DNA of 7,039 nt, from contig SKYG01000388.1 of assembly GCA_007128045.1 (NCBI GenBank), positions 1 through 7,039 of the forward strand, given 5' to 3'. The notes under the pieces were generated by a model. It worked only from the letters and a program-made list of their open reading frames with translations, did not search any database and was not told the DNA's origin. The stretch comes from Bacteroidales bacterium (GTDB lineage Bacteria; Bacteroidota; Bacteroidia; Bacteroidales; UBA7960). Position 1 is the first letter of the stretch, and every line of letters begins with the position of its first letter. Below are positions 5,620 to 7,039 of this stretch, one piece after another. The translations under genes and the position numbers were made by a program.

Positions 5620-6888
5620 ATGGAAAACATTGAAGAAAAGAAGATCTCTGACATTAACACATTAAATGAAAACCACCACATTAGAGAGAGTGAAATCTCT
5701 GCCTTACTTTCTGCAACTGAAACAATCCTATTATCTCAAGAATTTAGCGTGACTGCCAGACAAGTGTTTAACAGTTGTGCTAAGTTAATTGGGGCAACGT
5801 CTGGATATGTCGCCCTATTGTCTGACGATGGCCATGAAAATGAATTGTTATTTCTTGAAGAAGGGGGAATGCGATGCAATGTAAATCCTAATTTGCCAAT
5901 GCCCATAAGAGGTTTACGAGAAACGGCTTATAGAACAGGCAAAGTTGTTTATGAAAACAACTTTATGAAAAGTGAATGGTTAAAGTTCATGCCTGAAGGA
6001 CATATGCCATTAAGAAATGTACTGTTTAGTCCCTTAAACATTAGTAATAAAACAGTTGGCCTTATGGGTTTTGCCTGCAAAGATGGTGATTTTACGGAAG
6101 ATGATGCAAAAATGGCTGCTGTTTTCGGAAACTATGCTGCGATTGCTCTCCAAAACAGCAGAACACTTGAAGCGTTAATTGCCTCTAATAAAGCAAAAGA
6201 CAAGTTGTTTTCAATCATTGCGCACGATTTAAGAAACCCATTTAATTCACTTATTGGATTTAGTGATTTGCTGAGGGAGAGGGTTTCAGTCACTGCTGAT
6301 GAGAAATTAATCAATTATTCAACATATATTAATACAGCTTTATATAATTATGTTAATTATTTAGATAACTTATTGGGATGGGCCAGAATGCAGACCAATA
6401 AATTTGAATTTCATCCAACAAGTTTTGGTTTAATCGATTTGGTTGAGGAAGTAAAAGAATTATTGCTTGTACAAGCCAAGAGTAAAAAAATAAGCCTAAA
6501 ACTATCAATTCCAAAGCACATGCGTATATACGCAGATAGAAATATGATCAAAGTTGTTCTTACCAATTTAATCTCAAACGCAATTAAATATAGTAATGAC
6601 GGAACTGATGTTGTTGTATCAGGCAAGCACGATAGAAACATCAATATAATATGTGTTGAAGATAATGGAGTGGGTATGAGTCAGGAAAGTTGTAAGAAAT
6701 TGTTTAAGGTAGAAGAATCTTTTAGTACCCGGGGGACAAATAATGAAGCAGGAACAGGGTTAGGTTTAATACTATGCAATGATTTCATTAAAAAACATAA
6801 CGGACAAATTGATGTAGAAAGTAAGATAGGCAAAGGATCTGTTTTTTCTGTAAGCCTGCCAAATAATGAAGCTTACATTACAAACTAA
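5620..6888 (+). CDS. Soluble GAF-domain sensor histidine kinase
   Basis: A 422-residue sensor kinase. Residues about 28-180 form a GAF domain, with the typical IRGLRETAYRTGKVVYEN and PEGHMPLRNVLFSPL segments and the closing helix YAAIALQNSR. Residues about 192-255 are the HisKA dimerisation and phosphotransfer domain, with the H-box IIAHDLRNPFNSLIGF and phospho-acceptor H202. Residues about 295-415 are the HATPase_c domain: N-box NLISNAIKYS (316-325), G1 box EDNGVGMS (347-354) and G2 box GTGLGL (378-383). All catalytic motifs are intact. There is no signal peptide, membrane segment, PAS or receiver domain, so it should be cytoplasmic and sense an internal or diffusible ligand through GAF; the ligand cannot be told. 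No response regulator is adjacent, making it an orphan. The ATG at 5620 gives a normal family N-terminus. Codons are A/T-rich, unlike the large helicase gene. Pathway unknown. Confidence 0.95.
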   Translation: MENIEEKKISDINTLNENHHIRESEISALLSATETILLSQEFSVTARQVFNSCAKLIGATSGYVALLSDDGHENELLFLEEGGMRCNVNPNLPMPIRGLRETAYRTGKVVYENNFMKSEWLKFMPEGHMPLRNVLFSPLNISNKTVGLMGFACKDGDFTEDDAKMAAVFGNYAAIALQNSRTLEALIASNKAKDKLFSIIAHDLRNPFNSLIGFSDLLRERVSVTADEKLINYSTYINTALYNYVNYLDNLLGWARMQTNKFEFHPTSFGLIDLVEEVKELLLVQAKSKKISLKLSIPKHMRIYADRNMIKVVLTNLISNAIKYSNDGTDVVVSGKHDRNINIICVEDNGVGMSQESCKKLFKVEESFSTRGTNNEAGTGLGLILCNDFIKKHNGQIDVESKIGKGSVFSVSLPNNEAYITN

Positions 6889-6929
6889 TATCAAACGTAG
6901 TATTTGTTTACTTAAATTTCAATTCTTAA

Positions 6930-6952
6930 TTTTGTTGCTGTAAACGACAAAA
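6930..6952. terminator. Weak hairpin after the kinase gene, possible terminator
   Basis: TTTTGTTG (6930-6937) pairs with CGACAAAA (6945-6952) over eight positions including one G-U type, around a seven-base loop, 42 bases after the kinase stop. An A-run follows on the plus strand rather than a T-run, and the stem is AT-rich. The position between two possibly convergent genes suggests a shared terminator, but support is weak. Confidence 0.25.
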
Positions 6953-6960
6953 AAAACACT

Positions 6961-7038
6961 TCAAACCTGATATAATCCGCCAGGTATTTTGCTGACGGAA
7001 ATACTCAATTCCTTGTTTGTGGTACTAGCAGTTTTTAT
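6961..7038 (-). CDS. Possible 3' end of a convergent gene with a type IX secretion tail-like sequence
   Basis: Read on the minus strand from the right edge, an open frame gives IKTASTTNKELSISVSKIPG, then GLYQV and a TGA stop. The pattern of alternating hydrophobic residues followed by (L/I)P(G/A)G(L/I)Y is typical of the C-terminal beta-sandwich sorting domain of type IX secretion substrates in Bacteroidota. Those domains normally continue another 15-25 residues after GLY, so this one would be shortened. Only 25 codons are visible, so this is a tentative call. A convergent gene here would fit the lack of plus-strand coding after the kinase. Confidence 0.25.
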   Translation of the reverse strand: MKTASTTNKELSISVSKIPGGLYQV

Positions 7039-7039
7039 A

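Noticed and set aside
5456..5665. Open frame of 69 codons between the SNF2 remnant and the kinase
   Set aside because: No recognisable domain, overlaps the kinase start by 46 bases in another frame, and contains the strong inverted repeats; most likely chance.
6984..7004. Inverted repeat GTATTT/AAATAC as a terminator
   Set aside because: Only six AT-rich pairs around a nine-base loop, no T-run, and it falls within the possible minus-strand coding tail.

Overview
The window looks like chromosomal DNA from a Bacteroidota (Bacteroidetes) bacterium, probably an environmental lineage. Three things point there: the RecQ-UvrD double-helicase fusion on the left is an architecture I associate with that phylum; a TATCTTTG box fits the TAnnTTTG -7 promoter element of the phylum; and a fragment at the right edge resembles a type IX secretion C-terminal tail (weak evidence). 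No exact species can be named. No tRNA, rRNA, CRISPR array or transposase was seen.

Layout. Positions 1-4268 hold almost all of a very large fused helicase, probably cut at its 5' end by the window edge. It joins a RecQ-like DEAH helicase to a UvrD/Rep-like helicase, with a four-unit 27-bp in-frame tandem repeat in the linker. A bipartite hairpin follows its stop. Positions 4346-4895 hold an AT-rich HEPN/nucleotidyltransferase (MNT) pair of the toxin-antitoxin type, with overlapping reading frames. The HEPN partner keeps only the C-terminal half of its fold and starts a few bases after a strong -7 box. Positions 4935-5394 are the collapsed remains of what was probably a two-gene SWIM zinc-finger/SNF2 helicase operon: the SWIM protein's first 27 or so residues, an internal deletion, its zinc-binding motif, and then, in another frame, the last 65 codons or so of an SNF2 ATPase. 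Positions 5395-5619 have no convincing gene but contain overlapping, mutually exclusive inverted repeats. Positions 5620-6888 encode a soluble GAF-histidine kinase without an adjacent response regulator. The last 150 bases are intergenic and may include the 3' end of a convergent gene.

How it fits together. The helicase gene and the SWIM/SNF2 remnant look visibly richer in G+C than the HEPN/MNT pair and the kinase, so the window reads as a mosaic: older host-like helicase genes, interrupted or eroded, with AT-rich accessory genes between and after them. The helicase fusion probably acts in DNA repair or replication-fork processing. The HEPN/MNT pair would be a self-contained RNase/antitoxin module if still functional. 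The kinase is probably independent. I see no clearly new multi-gene system. The best leads are the collapsed SWIM/SNF2 locus, the half-length HEPN with its near-leaderless promoter, and the nested hairpins upstream of the kinase.
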